Assembly: GCF_003027925.1 (NCBI RefSeq)
Contig: NZ_PYPS01000006.1
Span: 150,183-214,182 of the forward strand
DNA: 64,000 bases
From: Micromonospora sp. RP3T
Lineage (GTDB): Bacteria > Actinomycetota > Actinomycetes > Mycobacteriales > Micromonosporaceae
Direction of reading: 5' to 3'
The first letter of the stretch is position 1. Each line of letters starts with the position of its first letter. Under the pieces are notes generated by a model that saw nothing but the letters and a program-made list of their open reading frames with translations, did no database searches and was not told where the DNA came from. This document shows positions 45,801 through 57,916 of the stretch, in pieces. The position numbers and the translations under genes are program-made.

Positions 45801-46457
45801 CGGGTACGGCGCGGGACCGTCGAGCGGCCCGCTCCCGGCCCCGTCGACCGTCTCGTCGACCGGCAGGAACAGCTCGCCGGCCCGGCCGGTCGGTAGCTGG
45901 TTGATGAACTTGACGCGGACCGGCCGGTCGCGCCGGGCCATGATCATCGGCCCGAGGTGCCAGGGCCGGTCGGGCGGGCTCACCGTGTTGTGGCCGGCCC
46001 CGTCGGTGCCCAGGTTGAGCTGGCGGTAGCCGCGCAGCCGGGTGGCCGGCAGGTCCCGGTGCAGGCGCTGCGCGTACTCCTGGAGGCCGATCTCGTAGTA
46101 GTCGCAGCCCGGCCAGGTGATGGTGTCCGGCACCGCGACCGGCAGTCGGGCGCCGAGCCCGGCGGTGGGCGACCGGCCCGGCAGCGGCAGCGGGTCGACG
46201 AACTTGCGCAGGCCGGTGCCGGGGACCGGGCGGCCGTCCGGGTCGAGCGTGGGCAGCGGGCTGGCGGCGGTGTTCGGTACCGGACCGAACAGGCGCGGCA
46301 CCCCGCCCGGGTCCAGGGCCGCCGGGCCGGTGGGTTCGGCCGGCCCGGCGGGCGTCTCGTCGGCGGCGCGGGCGGTCGGGACGGTGGGCGCGGTCTCCTC
46401 GGCGACCGTGGCGGCCCGGTCCGGCCGGCCCGGCCGGAGTCTGCGGAACAGCACCAT
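42831..46457 (-). CDS. Multicopper-oxidase-fold protein with three FN3 domains and degenerate copper sites
   Basis: A 1208-aa protein. Residues about 50-915 follow the CotA/bilirubin-oxidase-type three-cupredoxin layout: PHLAGARTAWISAGNP (about 225-240), MWLHDNTLGLSRLTVYAGQL (286-305), THPVHVEGVDVQVVNR (793-808) and WEYRWQTRSAGLRDQGMSRP (893-912). Compared with the CotA pattern, the copper-binding His/Cys positions read A228, N291, E799, Q898, T899, R900 and L904; only H226, H289, H794, H797 and M909 keep ligand-like residues. Three fibronectin type III domains fill about residues 918-1208 (APTGLTATPVPGSATVLPAV, APSRLTAAVPPAAPLRVALR, APTRVSATAGAPAPDTTTVT). No signal peptide is visible after MVLFRRLRPG. 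ATG 46457 is preferred over an in-frame start at 46538. It is probably a non-oxidase structural or binding protein. Confidence 0.8.
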   Translation of the reverse strand: MVLFRRLRPGRPDRAATVAEETAPTVPTARAADETPAGPAEPTGPAALDPGGVPRLFGPVPNTAASPLPTLDPDGRPVPGTGLRKFVDPLPLPGRSPTAGLGARLPVAVPDTITWPGCDYYEIGLQEYAQRLHRDLPATRLRGYRQLNLGTDGAGHNTVSPPDRPWHLGPMIMARRDRPVRVKFINQLPTGRAGELFLPVDETVDGAGSGPLDGPAPYPQNRAVPHLAGARTAWISAGNPWQWVTPAGEITPYPVGVGVTPVPDMPAPGAGATTLYFPNDQSGRLMWLHDNTLGLSRLTVYAGQLALYLLTDPAEDRLVADGVLPADQLPLVIEDKTFVPDDAQLAAQDPTWDRDRWGAKGSLWHPHVYQPRQNPYRISGTNPTGRWDYGPWAHDPDGGTSPWIAPVPNPHHDPVTEPDEPPLVPGVPHPSAVPAAYGDTPLVNGVAYPYLEVEPRAYRFRILNACADRALNLQLYRAASDGPMWTPDGDAADPRAGEVPMVEAVRAPGRPAYWPVDGRDGGVPDPAAAGPELIQIGNEGGLLPAPVVLANRPVGYRYDRQDPTVLNVDGHTLLLAPGERADVVVDFSTVPPGRTLILYNDCPAPLPRFDPRYDHHTGAADRTGAGGLPPAHPGYGPNTRTLLQIRVVGSPAPRYDRRRLAARLPAAYAQSQPPPIVPQPAYDPAFGTRTAGPTLVPARATSVTFTPSGGSGPVTLPLAVKSVGQVFEPRHGRAVGRLGVGHPLAGPLAPAVLPLGPTDPVTEEVFVTDPTVPVGAPADGTQLWRIVGDTDRTHPVHVEGVDVQVVNRVGWDGTLRPPDPGELGWKDTVRVNPREDVVVALRPVAPSLPFTVGDSVRLLDPSRPAGARLDAGPVSPVDGRPATVVNQVVNLGWEYRWQTRSAGLRDQGMSRPLVLRVSPRAPTGLTATPVPGSATVLPAVALAWTGNGSRPPATSHRLQRATDSAFTTGRTEITVAATATRYTDATVTPGVTYHYRIRAENAVSCSAWSNDAPAAVRLTAPSRLTAAVPPAAPLRVALRWANHSFATGVDVQRATNPTFTSGPGTTAITVGEAHLDPAVAPDTTYYYRVRTTYLGAASPWSTVATVTTPPRPAAPTRVSATAGAPAPDTTTVTLSWSASTPVGPGAGFLVERASDAGFTRDPTTFRVTGRGFTNTALPPGVTYYYRVRATNIVGTSPWTPPIQITTPD

Positions 46458-46625
46458 GGCTCTCCCCGGGATCGGGGCGCGCCGGCCGTCACCCCGGCGT
46501 GGCGGGCGTACGCGCTGCTGACGATCGGTGCGGTCCACCGCAGCATGCGACGCCGGACGGGCGGGAGGGAAGTACCCAATCGTCCGTATCTCGGGTGATC
46601 TTATCCGGTTCGTGGAAGTTGCAGG

Positions 46626-47417
46626 TCACGTCCGCTCCGGCTGGCAGGCCGGGCACCAGTAGGTGACCCGCTCGCCCAGCTCCTCCTTGCGGATCGCCGT
46701 CCCGCAGCGCCGGCACGGCTGGGCCCGGCGGCCGTAGACGTAACTGGTCCCGCCCCGGCGCAGCACCCCGGTGGTGCTCTGCGTCCAGCGACCCCGGTTC
46801 GCCGCCAGCAGCCGCTGGGCCAGCGCCACGGTGCCGGCCAGGTCGGGCACGTCGCGCACCGGCGTCCACGGCGACACCCCGCGCAGGAACAGCACCTCGC
46901 ACTTGTAGAGGTTGCCCACGCCGGCCAGGTTGCGCTGGTCGAGCAGCGCCTCCCCGATGCTCTGCTCCGGGTGCGCGGCCAGCCGGCGGACCGCCTCGGC
47001 CGGGTCCCAGTCCGGGCCGAGCAGGTCCGGGCCGAGGTGACCGACGAGCGACTCCTCCTCGGCGGTCGGGATCAGCGCCAGTTCGTGCAGGTGGTAGCCG
47101 ACCGCTACCGCGCCGGCGGAGCGGAGCACCACCCGGATCAGGTGCGCCGGTCGGGCCGACCACCGCTCACCCGGGGCGTACGCCCGCCACGCGCCGTCCA
47201 TCCGCAGGTGCGAGTGCAGCGTCCGCTCCTCGCCGGCCGGACCGGCGAGGCGCAGCAGCAGGTGCTTGCCGCGGCTGGCCGACTCGCGCGCGGTCCAGCC
47301 GGTCAGGTCGGTGGTGGCGAGCTGCGGCACGCGGAAGTCCGACCCGGTGAGACGGGCCCCGGCCAGCGCACGGTGCAGGACGCGGGCGGTGTTCCAGACG
47401 GTGTCACCTTCGGGCAC
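46626..47417 (-). CDS. nei2: Endonuclease VIII-like DNA glycosylase (Nei2 type)
   Basis: A 263-aa Fpg/Nei-family base-excision-repair enzyme for oxidised pyrimidines. The mature N-terminus PEGDTVWNTARVLHRALAG supplies the Pro nucleophile and catalytic Glu. SRGKHLLLRLAG contains the conserved Lys, LDQRNLAGVGNLYKCEVLFL is the helix-two-turns-helix, and CRRCGTAIRKEELGERVTYW then CPACQ is a complete four-Cys zinc finger. The GTG start at 47417 encodes MPEGDT as required. On the same strand, two genes away, lies lhr; nei2 and lhr are neighbours in mycobacteria too, so the repair grouping is partly conserved here. Confidence 0.92.
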   Translation of the reverse strand: MPEGDTVWNTARVLHRALAGARLTGSDFRVPQLATTDLTGWTARESASRGKHLLLRLAGPAGEERTLHSHLRMDGAWRAYAPGERWSARPAHLIRVVLRSAGAVAVGYHLHELALIPTAEEESLVGHLGPDLLGPDWDPAEAVRRLAAHPEQSIGEALLDQRNLAGVGNLYKCEVLFLRGVSPWTPVRDVPDLAGTVALAQRLLAANRGRWTQSTTGVLRRGGTSYVYGRRAQPCRRCGTAIRKEELGERVTYWCPACQPERT

Positions 47418-47444
47418 CCCGTCATTGTCGCCTACCGAACGGAA

Positions 47445-47493
47445 TTCACATGTTTCGCTATCTGGACCGATATTCTTTTTTGTGACGATAGCG
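47445..47493 (+). promoter_or_regulatory. AT-rich divergent promoter with inverted repeat
   Basis: TTCACA (47445-47450) and TATTCT (47471-47476), 20 bp apart, are a possible promoter for the secreted-protein gene at 47525. CGCTATC (47456-47462) and GATAGCG (47487-47493) are perfect inverted copies that bracket the -10, an operator-like placement. The patch, including TTCTTTTTTG, is much more AT-rich than its surroundings. Confidence 0.5.
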
Positions 47494-47524
47494 GACAGGA
47501 TCAGGGGGTTCTGAGGAGAATCCC

Positions 47525-48745
47525 ATGGCCCGAGCCCGTCGTACCGTCATCGCCCTGACCGCCCTGCTCACCGCCACCGCCGGCCTGCCCGCCGCCGCTT
47601 CCGCCGCGCCGGCCCGCGCCACCGGAGGAGAACGCTGGTCCGCCGACCTCGCCGTCGCCGGTGGCGACGACGTCAACGTCACCTGGCGCGCCGGCCGCCT
47701 GCGGCTGGCCGACCCCCGCCCGACCGCCCGGACCCGCCCCGCCGCCGCGTCCGGCCCGCTCGCCGAGGGCATCCTGCTCGCCGCGCCGCGCGCGCTGGAC
47801 CGGCCCGCCACCCGGGTCCGCGCCCGGCTCGCCGCCCACACCGGCGACGGCGGCACCGCGACGGCCGAGGTACGCGGCTGGCGGGCCGGCGGCTGGACCG
47901 AGTGGCGCGACGCCACCGAGGCCGTCTTCGACCAGCCGGTCACCCGGGTCCAGGCGCGCGTCGTGCTGACCGCGCCGGGCGCCGCCGCCGAGGCCACCGT
48001 GACCGACCTGACGCTCGCCGCCGACCAGGCCACCACCGCCGCGACCCAGCCCACCGCCGGGCGCACCTACCGGGTGTACGCGACCCGGATCGGCCTGGTC
48101 GGCGGCGTCACCGCCAACGGGCACGTCGTCGGCGCCCGCGACCACTTCGCGGCGCTGCCCACCCGGCGCGGCCTCTCCCCCCGGGGCACCGGCGACTACA
48201 CGGTCAAGGTCTGCACCACCAATGGCAGCCGGTGCGAGTACGCGCCGGTCTGGGACGTCGGCCCGTGGAACACCCGGGACGACTGGTGGAACCCGCCGAC
48301 CGTCCGGGAGAACTGGCGCGACCTGCCGCAGGGCCGGCCCGAGGCGCAGGCCGCCTACGAGGACGGCTACCACGGCGGGCGGGACCAGTTCGGGCGGGTC
48401 GTGCGCAACCCGGCCGGGCTGGACCTGGCCGACGGCACGTTCTGGGACGGGTTGCGGCTCACCGACAACGCGTGGGTGGACGTGACCCTGCTCTGGACCG
48501 GGGGCGGGGCGCGGGCAGTCGTCGGCTCCGGGCCGCTGACCCTGCGCACCGGGGCGGGCACCTCGTACGCGAGCCGGGGCCTCGCCGCCACCCACGCGCA
48601 GGTGCCGGTGCAGTGCTACCTGACCGGCGAGCGCGTCGCCGGCACCTACCGCACCACCACCAGGTGGTACCGCCTGGTCGGCGGCACCTACGTCAGCCAC
48701 GCGTACCTGTCCGCAATCTCCGGCGGCACCGTCCCCCGCTGCTGA
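47525..48745 (+). CDS. Secreted protein of unknown function with a C-terminal SH3-like domain
   Basis: A 406-aa protein with a Sec signal peptide (TVIALTALLTATAGLPAAAS, cleavage near ASA-AP). The first ~150 mature residues are beta-rich (GDDVNVTWRAGRLRLADPRP, RARLAAHTGDGGTATAEVRG). The central domain has TYRVYATRIGLVGGVTANGH then VCTTNGSRCEYAPVWDVGPW and NTRDDWWNPPTVRENW, with W and D residues suggesting a conserved extracellular fold. The last ~70 residues (GPLTLRTGAGTSYASRGLAA, YRTTTRWYRLVGGTYVSHAY) resemble a bacterial SH3 (SH3b) cell-wall-binding domain. I cannot assign an activity. RBS GAGGAG precedes the ATG, and an AT-rich promoter lies upstream. Confidence 0.7.
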   Translation: MARARRTVIALTALLTATAGLPAAASAAPARATGGERWSADLAVAGGDDVNVTWRAGRLRLADPRPTARTRPAAASGPLAEGILLAAPRALDRPATRVRARLAAHTGDGGTATAEVRGWRAGGWTEWRDATEAVFDQPVTRVQARVVLTAPGAAAEATVTDLTLAADQATTAATQPTAGRTYRVYATRIGLVGGVTANGHVVGARDHFAALPTRRGLSPRGTGDYTVKVCTTNGSRCEYAPVWDVGPWNTRDDWWNPPTVRENWRDLPQGRPEAQAAYEDGYHGGRDQFGRVVRNPAGLDLADGTFWDGLRLTDNAWVDVTLLWTGGGARAVVGSGPLTLRTGAGTSYASRGLAATHAQVPVQCYLTGERVAGTYRTTTRWYRLVGGTYVSHAYLSAISGGTVPRC

Positions 48746-48762
48746 CCCACCCCCACCCCGTG

Positions 48763-48829
48763 GATCTTGCAGTTGCGGCCCGTCCGGCGCGGCTTTCGGG
48801 TCATTTGTCGGGGCCCGAACTGCAAGATC
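48763..48829. terminator. GATCTTGCAGTT hairpin between convergent genes
   Basis: GATCTTGCAGTT (48763-48774) pairs perfectly with AACTGCAAGATC (48818-48829), and the stem continues with CGG-CCCG pairing that has one bulge. It lies 18 bp past the secreted-protein gene stop and 8 bp from the stop of the convergent SAM hydrolase gene. A decayed relative lies at 247-313. Confidence 0.75.
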
Positions 48830-48836
48830 GCGGAGG

Positions 48837-49649
48837 TCAGGGGGTGGTGACGGTGACCAGGTCGCCGGGGGAGAGGGTGAGGACGTCGGCGGCGCGGCCG
48901 GTGTGCACGGCCACGGCCACCAGGCCGGCCGAGTCGACGTAGGCGACCAGTCCGCCGGGCTCCGCGTCGCCGAACGTGCGGCCGTGCACGGCCTCGTGCC
49001 CGTTCACCAGCACGCGGGACGGCAGGCCGTCGAGCAGCGGGCCCGGCGCGGCGAGCTGGACGTTGCCGAAGTGGTCGACGGTGAGCACCTCGGCGTCGAA
49101 CCCGGCGGTCTCCGCCCGGACGACCGGCTCCGGCAGCCGGACCAGGGTGGCCGGGTCGACGGCCGGCCCGGCCCCGCCCGGCGGCGCGCCGAGCGCCAGC
49201 CGGGCGGCCACCGGCACGAACACGTCCCGCCCGTGGAAGGTGCGGGACACGGTGGGCGCCAGCCAGGCCGGGTTGGTCAGCTCCACCGCGGCGGTCACCC
49301 CGCCGAGCGCCTCCGCCGCCGGCAGGAGCAGGCCGTTGTCCGGCCCCACCAGCAACCCGCCGGGCGTGGCCAGCGCGATGCCGCGCCGCTCGGTGCCGAC
49401 CCCCGGATCGACCACCCCGACGTGCACCCCGACCGGCAGGTACGGCACCGTCTGCGCCAGCACCGCAGCGCCCCGGCGGACGTCGCCCGGCGGCACCAGG
49501 TGCGTCACGTCGATCACCCGGGCGGTCGGCGCGAACCGCGCGAGCACCCCGTGGCAGGCCGCGACGAAGCCGTCCGCCAGCCCGTAGTCGGTGGTCAGCG
49601 AGACGCACGGCCGGCGCGCCGCCGGTGGGCCGGCCGGATGACTCGCCAT
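48837..49649 (-). CDS. SAM hydrolase (S-adenosyl-L-methionine hydroxide adenosyltransferase family)
   Basis: A 270-aa protein of the former DUF62 family, which hydrolyses SAM to adenosine and methionine and is related to the fluorinase and chlorinase. CVSLTTDYGLADGFVAACHG carries the first conserved Asp; VHVGVVDPGVGTERRGIALA and LLVGPDNGLLLPAAEALGG give the D-R pair and substrate loop; VSRTFHGRDVFVPVAARLAL supplies the conserved His. VDHFGNVQL opens the C-terminal barrel. The catalytic triad that activates water (Asp-Arg-His) appears intact, and no halide-loop insertion is seen. ATG 49649 with GAGGAGG 6-12 nt upstream is preferred to an in-frame GTG at 49676. Confidence 0.88.
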   Translation of the reverse strand: MASHPAGPPAARRPCVSLTTDYGLADGFVAACHGVLARFAPTARVIDVTHLVPPGDVRRGAAVLAQTVPYLPVGVHVGVVDPGVGTERRGIALATPGGLLVGPDNGLLLPAAEALGGVTAAVELTNPAWLAPTVSRTFHGRDVFVPVAARLALGAPPGGAGPAVDPATLVRLPEPVVRAETAGFDAEVLTVDHFGNVQLAAPGPLLDGLPSRVLVNGHEAVHGRTFGDAEPGGLVAYVDSAGLVAVAVHTGRAADVLTLSPGDLVTVTTP

Positions 49650-49770
49650 CGGCTCCTCCTCGTCGTCTCCGGCCACCCTAGCGAGACGTCGCCCCGCCCT
49701 CCCGCCATGGCCGTGCGGCGCGGCCCGGTCCGGGCCGGGTCAGCCGCGCGGTGCCGGCCGGTCCGGCGGG

Positions 49771-54456
<4,686 letters not shown>

Positions 54457-54524
54457 GGCACCATCCTGCCCCGCCGGTACGACATCCGGCCCGTCGCCGG
54501 GGTGGTTCGGTACCGGGCGGACAA

Positions 54525-54597
54525 TTGACGCGACGAATAGGGGATTTGTTCCGTTAAGTCTTACTTAACTGCTTGCTTGCGGCATGCAACATAAAGT
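54525..54597. promoter_or_regulatory. AT-rich regulatory patch with a GTTAAGT palindrome
   Basis: This 73-bp patch is far richer in A/T than its surroundings. It holds TTGACG (54525-54530), a perfect 7-bp inverted repeat GTTAAGT-CTT-ACTTAAC (54553-54569) and TAAAGT (54592-54597), which is a good -10 for the gene at 54634. The palindrome could be a repressor or activator site for that gene, for lhr, or for both. Confidence 0.55.
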
Positions 54598-54633
54598 AAC
54601 TTCACTCGCAACGTGGCGTGGGTGGAGGCGTGG

Positions 54634-54987
54634 ATGACCGTTGAGGAGCGAGGCTCTCGACCCGGCACCGACGTGCTCATCCGCAAGGTCGACAGCCGGC
54701 TCGCCTCACTCCGCGCCGGTCTGCACGGCCCCGAGCTGGAGCTGGCCGAGGAGCTGGCCGAGCGCCTGCGTCAGCTGGTCGTCGCCACCGCCCGGTCCAG
54801 CGCCGCCGACCGCGCGCTGGTCCGCGCCGCGGTGCACTACTTCGTGCTGCGCCGGGAGAGCCGCGACACCCGGCTCCCGGTCCGCTCCCTCGCCGCCGCC
54901 CAGCGCGTGGTGGACCGGGCCGCCCGCCAGCTCAACCACCCGACCCAGCCCGGCGACCCCCGCCGAAACCCGGCCCGCTTCCCCTGA
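54634..54987 (+). CDS. Small conserved-looking cytoplasmic protein, unknown
   Basis: A 117-aa protein, mostly helical and without signal or membrane segments: TDVLIRKVDSRLASLRAGLH, GPELELAEELAERLRQLVVA, SSAADRALVRAAVHYFVLRR and LPVRSLAAAQRVVDRAARQL. The heptad-like Leu spacing suggests a helical bundle or coiled coil. No family is recognised. ATG 54634 has GGAGG 5 nt upstream; an in-frame GTG at 54613 is less likely. It has its own AT-rich upstream region and lies 97 bp before the mrp operon, so it could belong to the same regulon. Confidence 0.65.
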   Translation: MTVEERGSRPGTDVLIRKVDSRLASLRAGLHGPELELAEELAERLRQLVVATARSSAADRALVRAAVHYFVLRRESRDTRLPVRSLAAAQRVVDRAARQLNHPTQPGDPRRNPARFP

Positions 54988-55084
54988 CGGGTTTCGGGGA
55001 AAACGGCGCGGCGGGTGGGGAAGTGGCGTGTGATCGGTCGTACCCGCAGCGTGCCCCCGCGCTGTACCTCGACCGGGAGTACGC

Positions 55085-57916
55085 GTGCTCGTCCTGCTGA
55101 TCCTGCACCTGGTGGCGGCGCTGCTCGCCCCGCTGCTGGTCCGCAGGTGGGGCCCGCGAGCCTGCCTGCTGCTGGCGCTCGCCCCGGCGGCCACGGCCGG
55201 CTGGGCGGTGGCGCACACCGGCGCGGTACGCCACGGCGGCGCGGTCGTCGAGACGTACCCCTGGATCCCGCAGCTCCGGTTCGACCTGGCCCTGCGGGTC
55301 ACCACGCTGTCCTGGCTGATGATGCTGCTGGTCGGCGGCGTCGGTGCGCTGGTCCTGGTCTACTCCGCCCGCTACTTCCCGCCCGGCTCGGTGGGCCTGG
55401 CCCGGTTCGCCGCCGTGCTTGTCGCGTTCGCCGGCGCGATGCTCGGCCTCGTCGTCGCCGACGACCTGCTGCTGCTCTACGTCTTCTGGGAGCTGACCAC
55501 CGTCTTCTCCTACCTGCTGATCGGGCACAGCACCGAACGCCGGGCCAGCCGGTGGGCCGCCGCCCAGGCGCTCACCGTCACCACGCTGGGCGGCCTGGCC
55601 ATGCTGGTCGGCTTCCTGCTGCTCGGCCACCACGCCGGCAGCTACCGCTGGTCGGCGGTGGCCGCCGCGCCGCTGCCCGGCGGCGGGTACCTGGCCACCG
55701 CCGTGCTGCTGATCCTCGCCGGCGCGCTGGCCAAGTCCGCGGTGTTCCCGTTCAACGCCTGGCTGCCGGTGGCGATGGCGGCGCCGACACCGGTCAGCGC
55801 GTACCTGCACGCGGCGGCGATGGTGAAGGCCGGCATCTTCCTGATCGGGCTGCTCGGCCCGACGCTCGCCCCGGCCGGACCGTGGCGGCCGGTCACCGTG
55901 GTCGCCGGGCTGGTCACGCTGGTCGGCGGCGGCTGGGCGGCGCTGCGGCAGAGCGACCTGAAGCTGCTGCTGGCGTACGGCACGGTCAGTCAGCTCGGCC
56001 TGCTGACGGTGGCGTTCGGGGCGGGCACCCCGGCGGCGGCCCTGGCCGGCGTCGCCCTGCTGGCCGCGCACGCGCTGTTCAAGGCCGCGCTCTTCCTCGT
56101 CGTCGGCCTCCTCGACCACTGCGCCGGCAGCCGGGACCTGCGGGACCTGTCCGGCGTGGGCCGGGCCGCGCCGCTGCTGGCCACCGTCGCCGCGCTGGCC
56201 GCCGCGTCGATGGCCGGCGTCCCGCCGCTGCTCGGCTTCGTGGCCAAGGAAGGCGTGCTCGCCGCGTTCACCGACCGGCCGTGGGTGCTGGTGGGCCTGG
56301 TCGCCGGCAGCGCGTTGACGGTGGGCTACAGCATCCGCTTCCTGTGGGGCGCGTTCGGCACCCGACCCGGGATTGCGGACACCGTGCTGGAGCGACCGCC
56401 CGCGGCGATGCTCGTACCCCCGGCGCTGCTGGCCGTGGCCGGGCTCGCCGCCGGCCTGACCGCCGGCTGGCTGGGCGGCCTGCTCCAGCCGTACGCCGAG
56501 CTGTTCGGCCCGGTCGAGGAGCATCTGGCGCTCTGGCACGGACCCACCGTGGCGCTCGGCCTCTCCGCGCTGGTGCTGGCCGGCGGCGTGCTGCTGCACC
56601 TGCTCCGCGGCCCGCTCGCCCCCGTGCTGGCCCGGCTGCGTTCGCCGGTGGGCGGCAACCAGGGCTACGAGTGGGTGACCCACCGGTTCGACCGGCTCGC
56701 CATCGAGGTCACCGGCGTCACCCAGCGTGGTTCGCTGCCGCAGTACCTCGGCACCGTGCTGCTCGTCCTGGTGGTCGTGCCGGGCGGGGCGATGGTGGCC
56801 ACCGCGCCGTGGCGGGTCGGGCTGGCGCCCTGGGACACCCCGACCCAACTGGTGGTCTGCGTGGTGATCGCGGTCGCGGCGGTGCTCGCGGTGGACGCGC
56901 GTCGCCGGCTCACCGCCATGCTGCTGGTCGGCGTGACCGGATACGGCACCGCGATGATGTTCGTCCTCTACGGCGCGCCGGACCTGGCGCTCACCCAGTT
57001 CCTGGTGGAGACCGCCACCATCGCCGTCTTCGTGCTGGTGCTGCGCCGGCTGCCGGAACGCTTCTCGGCCCGTCCGCTGCGCCGTAGCCGGTGGCTGCGG
57101 CGGGGCATCGGCGTCGCCGCCGGCCTGGTGATGGCCGGTCTGGCGCTGACCGCGGCCGGTGCCCGCCGGGCGCCGTCGATCTCCGCGGCGTTCCCCGACC
57201 TCGCGGTCGCGCAGGGGTACGGCCGCAACGTCGTCAACGTGACGCTCGTGGACATCCGGGCCTGGGACACCATGGGCGAGATCTCGGTGCTGGTGGTGAC
57301 CGCGACCGGGGTGGCCAGCCTGATCTTCGAGCGCTCCCGCACCGGGCCGCGCCCGCGCCGCCCCCGCCCGGCGACGCCGCGCCCCGGCCGCACGGTCTGG
57401 CTGCGCGGCGGGCAGACGCTGCACGAGCGGCGGCGGTCGATCGTGTTCGAGGTGGTCACCCGGCTGATCTTCCACACCGTGCTGCTCTTCTCGCTGTTCC
57501 TGCTCTTCTCCGGGCACAACGCGCCCGGCGGCGGGTTCTCCGGCGGGCTGGTCGCCGGCCTCGCGCTGACCCTGCGGTACCTGGCCGGCGGGCGGTACGA
57601 GCTGGCCGAGGCCGCGCCGGTCGGCGCCGGCATGGTGCTCGGCGCCGGCCTGGCGGTCTCGGTCGGCAGTGGCGTGCTCGGCCTGCTGCTCAGCGGCGAG
57701 GTGCTGCAGAGCGTCAAGGTGGACCTGTGGCTGCCGGTTATCGGCCACTTCTACCTGGTCACGTCGCTCTTCTTCGACATCGGTGTCTATCTGGTGGTGG
57801 TCGGGCTGGTGCTGGACATCCTGCGCAGCCTGGGCGCCGAGGTGGACCGGCACGTCGAGGCGGCCGGCGAGCCGGGCCGTGGCCTGACGGTCCGGCGTGA
57901 GGGGCCGGGCGCGTGA
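55085..57916 (+). CDS. mrpA: Na+/H+ antiporter subunit MrpA-MrpB fusion
   Basis: A 943-aa polytopic protein, the largest subunit of the multi-subunit Na+(K+)/H+ antiporter related to complex I NuoL. FVFWELTTVFSYLLIGHST-type residues (LLYVFWELTTVFSYLLIGHS), KSAVFPFNAWLPVAMAAPTP with VSAYLHAAAMVKAGIFLIGL, and KLLLAYGTVSQLG with LLAAHALFKAALFLVVGLLD carry the conserved proton-channel Lys, Glu and His residues. The MrpA-specific C-terminal domain includes GYGTAMMFVLYGAPDLALTQ and VNVTLVDIRAWDTMGEISVL. From about residue 785 a full MrpB domain is fused (RLIFHTVLLFSLFLLFSGHN, APGGGFSGGLVAGLALTLRY). GTG 55085 follows GGGAG. The stop overlaps mrpC by GTGA. Confidence 0.94.
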   Translation: MLVLLILHLVAALLAPLLVRRWGPRACLLLALAPAATAGWAVAHTGAVRHGGAVVETYPWIPQLRFDLALRVTTLSWLMMLLVGGVGALVLVYSARYFPPGSVGLARFAAVLVAFAGAMLGLVVADDLLLLYVFWELTTVFSYLLIGHSTERRASRWAAAQALTVTTLGGLAMLVGFLLLGHHAGSYRWSAVAAAPLPGGGYLATAVLLILAGALAKSAVFPFNAWLPVAMAAPTPVSAYLHAAAMVKAGIFLIGLLGPTLAPAGPWRPVTVVAGLVTLVGGGWAALRQSDLKLLLAYGTVSQLGLLTVAFGAGTPAAALAGVALLAAHALFKAALFLVVGLLDHCAGSRDLRDLSGVGRAAPLLATVAALAAASMAGVPPLLGFVAKEGVLAAFTDRPWVLVGLVAGSALTVGYSIRFLWGAFGTRPGIADTVLERPPAAMLVPPALLAVAGLAAGLTAGWLGGLLQPYAELFGPVEEHLALWHGPTVALGLSALVLAGGVLLHLLRGPLAPVLARLRSPVGGNQGYEWVTHRFDRLAIEVTGVTQRGSLPQYLGTVLLVLVVVPGGAMVATAPWRVGLAPWDTPTQLVVCVVIAVAAVLAVDARRRLTAMLLVGVTGYGTAMMFVLYGAPDLALTQFLVETATIAVFVLVLRRLPERFSARPLRRSRWLRRGIGVAAGLVMAGLALTAAGARRAPSISAAFPDLAVAQGYGRNVVNVTLVDIRAWDTMGEISVLVVTATGVASLIFERSRTGPRPRRPRPATPRPGRTVWLRGGQTLHERRRSIVFEVVTRLIFHTVLLFSLFLLFSGHNAPGGGFSGGLVAGLALTLRYLAGGRYELAEAAPVGAGMVLGAGLAVSVGSGVLGLLLSGEVLQSVKVDLWLPVIGHFYLVTSLFFDIGVYLVVVGLVLDILRSLGAEVDRHVEAAGEPGRGLTVRREGPGA

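Noticed and set aside
42564..45896. 1110-codon plus-strand frame opposite the multicopper-oxidase homologue
   Set aside because: Product is Arg/Gly/Val/His-rich without domains; the minus-strand gene has clear fold motifs and FN3 domains.
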